Assembly (NCBI GenBank): GCA_021030905.1
Contig: JAGFMI010000015.1
Coordinates: 1-64,000, forward strand
DNA length: 64,000 nucleotides
Source of the DNA: Pyrenula massariospora
Taxonomy: Eukaryota > Ascomycota > Eurotiomycetes > Pyrenulales > Pyrenulaceae
Reading direction: 5' to 3'
The position numbers and the translations under genes are program-made. This document shows, in pieces, positions 62,015 through 64,000 of the stretch. Within the stretch, counting starts at the first letter, position 1. Each line of letters opens with the position of its first letter. The notes under the pieces are model-generated. The model worked only from the letters and a program-made list of their open reading frames with translations, had not been told where the DNA came from and ran no database searches.

Positions 62015-62848
62015 ATGTCTATATTACTGGACGATCTTTTCCAACTCTTCACAGGTCACGAACTAGAATCGCCCGACATCATTTCGAACAAAGCCAAATA
62101 TCGGACAGCAGCTTCCAAGGACGGTCTCTGCATCTTCATCGATGGTCTGGCGTCCATGACTGCTCGGGCAGAATTGCTGGGCCGCGTACATGTCATCCCT
62201 GGCCATACAGTGCATTCCCCTTCCAGAAATCCGCAATCGACGCCCAGAGATTATATGACAGTAGTAGATATCGATCAAGTGCCCACTTCCAACACCGAAA
62301 GTCTTGACGTTCTGCCTGGAATACAGGACCTGGAAGTAGAGGATCAGATGACACTTCCAAAAGCAGCAGAAGTGAAAGCCGAAGTAGTCGAGACAGGAGA
62401 ATCCGGGGAACTACTTTTCTACTACCGTATCCCAACTCCAAGTGGCGATATCGTCGTTCAACCAGGTGGGATGACCGATGCCGTGCTAAAAAGCACCGCA
62501 CTCATTCCCTGCGACAAATACAATTGCCCCAAGGCGGTTGAGGGTCTGTTAGACTTGGTCACTGTCAAGAAGGGCTGGACCGTAGCTGGGGACATATTGA
62601 ACAGACTGGTATCGGATGTATGCTGCAACTGGGCGAATGTGAGAACATCGGAAATTGGCCGGCTGGCTGCACTCGCCGCGCAACATTGTGAGGAATATGG
62701 TAAAGAAATGGCGTGGCATGTCTTACTACGGCGGGACGAGTGTCTGCCATGTTGTGTTCTGGCGGCTGCTAAGGTTGCTGAAGAAGATCATGAATTAACG
62801 AGAACGGAAGGGTGGGAACCTGGGGAAATGATTCTGCATATTATCTAG
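62015..62848 (+). CDS. Uncharacterised fungal protein with a C-terminal ECLPCC motif, 277 aa
   Basis: One open frame from the ATG at 62015 to the TAG at 62846-62848. The N-terminus (MSILLDDLFQLFTG, then GLCIFIDGLASM and LLGRVHVIPGH) matches the opening of a family of fungal hypothetical proteins that I recall: a short alpha-helical start, an (L/I)CxxLDxL block and HVIPGxI. The middle (LLFYYRIPTPSG, VVQPGG, then STALIPCDKYNC) and the end (LRRDECLPCCVLAAA) also fit, with paired cysteines that might bind metal. No enzyme motif, signal peptide or membrane segment is seen. It seems intact, unlike its left neighbour. Family recall is from memory and cannot be checked here. Confidence 0.7.
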   Translation: MSILLDDLFQLFTGHELESPDIISNKAKYRTAASKDGLCIFIDGLASMTARAELLGRVHVIPGHTVHSPSRNPQSTPRDYMTVVDIDQVPTSNTESLDVLPGIQDLEVEDQMTLPKAAEVKAEVVETGESGELLFYYRIPTPSGDIVVQPGGMTDAVLKSTALIPCDKYNCPKAVEGLLDLVTVKKGWTVAGDILNRLVSDVCCNWANVRTSEIGRLAALAAQHCEEYGKEMAWHVLLRRDECLPCCVLAAAKVAEEDHELTRTEGWEPGEMILHII

Positions 62849-63810
62849 AGGAGGATGACTATTCTAGTGACTCCAACGACAGGTCTTCGAGAGGCTCGGG
62901 ATGTTTGCCTATTTCCGTCCATGGCATGCCGTCGCCGAGATCTGTTCAAGGGTAAATGCTCTCTTCCGATTCTGTACCTATAACCTTGCAGGTGCTCCTG
63001 GAAGCTTCGATGGCCACATCTCCGGTCAATCATCCCTGATATAAACTGCGAAAGATACTATAGGCAGCATAGCACATATACTCTTTACAGATCGCAGAGA
63101 AAAGAAAAATGTACTCCAAATAGAGCAGTTCCCTTTCTCAGATGATAAAGAATAAACAGGCATTATTGGTAGGGTTGAGCTGGTACCTTAAGGTTTATGA
63201 GGCTAGCAGGTAACCCAATTTCACGATGCAGCATCTCATTCTACATATGGATCATCATGACATTAGGCACCTGGTCCGGCTAATACAACATCGGAGTGGT
63301 TGACCGCTATCAGCTTCTGGGTGCTGCTGCTGCGGCTCATTCATGTATTCCCATCTCCCCTCTCAAAATCCTGCCTCTTCACACAACTAGCGGTCATGGA
63401 TTATAGAGGAAATTTGCAAGGAGAAATGTAGATTTGAATATTTGGGAGACATAGAGACAGGAGATCTGAAATGTAAGAAAGATGCGCAAGCGTTGGTTTT
63501 CTTTTGAATGCTACGATTGACTCCTAGTGCTTTTATGCTTGATTGATGGCTTGTAGTTCTCGATTAGACGTGGCAAGCGCTGGACCTTCTGACACTTCTA
63601 AGCAATAATTTCTGTTGCCTTATTTCTCCTTTTACTAGCTTATTATGATATTTGGAGTACGTTGTCTTCAAGCTACAAGCCTCAGGATCAGCTCACCAAG
63701 AGCTTCTAGAACTAGATCTTGGTTGAAAGGTCTGCTGCACAGCCTTTGCTTCTCCCAATGCTCTACTAAAATACTGCACATGTCGACAAGGAAGCCGGTG
63801 CGCAAACGAC
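62849..63810. other. Intergenic
   Basis: No gene, repeat or RNA recognised. It lies between the 3' ends of two convergent genes. Confidence 0.45.
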
Positions 63811-64000
63811 CTACACAAGCCTAGAACCCGCCGACTTCGCCTGCTCCTCGCGCTCCCTCACCACCCTTGCGACCTCCGCCCTAATGTCGATCCGAGACCT
63901 CTCCACCCCAAGGACCTCGTTGTCCAATCTCGTAAACACCTGCAAGCCACCAAAAAAGGCAGTCAGGAGTGTTCCGAAAAACTCCTGGGGCCCGTATATT
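63811..64000 (-). CDS. C-terminal end of an unknown gene, partial
   Basis: The minus strand is open from the window edge to the TAG at 63811-63813, giving 62 residues. The start is hydrophobic (GTLLTAFFGGLQVF) and could be a membrane or amphipathic helix; the rest is a strongly charged helix (IRAEVARVVREREEQAK), coiled-coil-like. GC content is higher than in the adjoining intergenic region, as expected for coding sequence. The family cannot be told from this part. Confidence 0.5.
   Translation of the reverse strand, partial: IYGPQEFFGTLLTAFFGGLQVFTRLDNEVLGVERSRIDIRAEVARVVREREEQAKSAGSRLV

Overview
The window looks like a filamentous ascomycete (Pezizomycotina) chromosome with a bipartite genome. 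Positions 1 to about 44,030 form an extremely AT-rich compartment built from Ty3/Gypsy LTR retrotransposons whose C:G pairs have been turned into T:A, the signature of repeat-induced point mutation (RIP). Positions 44,030 to 64,000 have ordinary base composition, short 54 to 148 bp introns with GT..AG ends, and fungal gene families. I cannot name the species; a plant-associated Dothideomycete or similar fungus with AT isochores would fit.

AT compartment. Three complete but decayed Gypsy insertions can be bounded to the base by their LTRs and 5-bp target duplications, and one of them carries another copy inside it. Element B (1893-15414, minus strand, duplication CGCAA) was later invaded by a second member of the same family, element C (8188-15002, plus strand, duplication TATCT). 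Element E (16153-22324, minus, GTTAT) and element D (31034-37539, minus, CTTAG) belong to related but different families. A truncated fourth relic (A) lies at 1-1370. Between the elements lie less mutated islands (about 1490-1892, 15,420-16,147, 22,330-22,900, 23,590-24,015, 24,800-25,100, 27,180-31,028) which are what remains of the pre-insertion locus; they hold a few coding-like relics but no clear gene. A 34-bp minisatellite sits at 38,872-39,142. The stretch 39,190-44,030 is AT-rich with no family assigned.

Gene compartment. At its edge is a broken small secreted cysteine-containing protein gene (44598-44960, minus). Then come an Hsp70-like ATPase-domain protein with a signal peptide (46848-48160, minus, 3 exons), a secreted HExxH zincin (49203-50704, plus, 3 exons), a frameshifted fungal G-domain GTPase gene (50981-51920), a C-terminal remnant of a NACHT/WD-type gene (52376-52749, minus), an intact alpha/beta hydrolase (52813-54056, minus, 3 exons), a decayed NB-ARC/TPR STAND gene (about 54590-55972), an ankyrin-repeat protein (57877-59019, minus) diverging from an unknown protein (59264-60358, plus), a decayed member of one uncharacterised fungal family (about 60997-61812), an intact member of another (62015-62848) and the end of an unknown gene (63811-64000, minus).

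Taken together the right-hand third is an accessory, turnover-prone locus: secreted proteins plus several STAND/NLR-type and GTPase remnants in different states of decay, bordering a RIP-saturated retrotransposon block. No rRNA, tRNA or CRISPR was recognised. The most distinctive observations are the base-exact nested insertion history, the sparing of element edges from RIP, a possible host reading frame cut by element E, and the cluster of NLR-associated genes.
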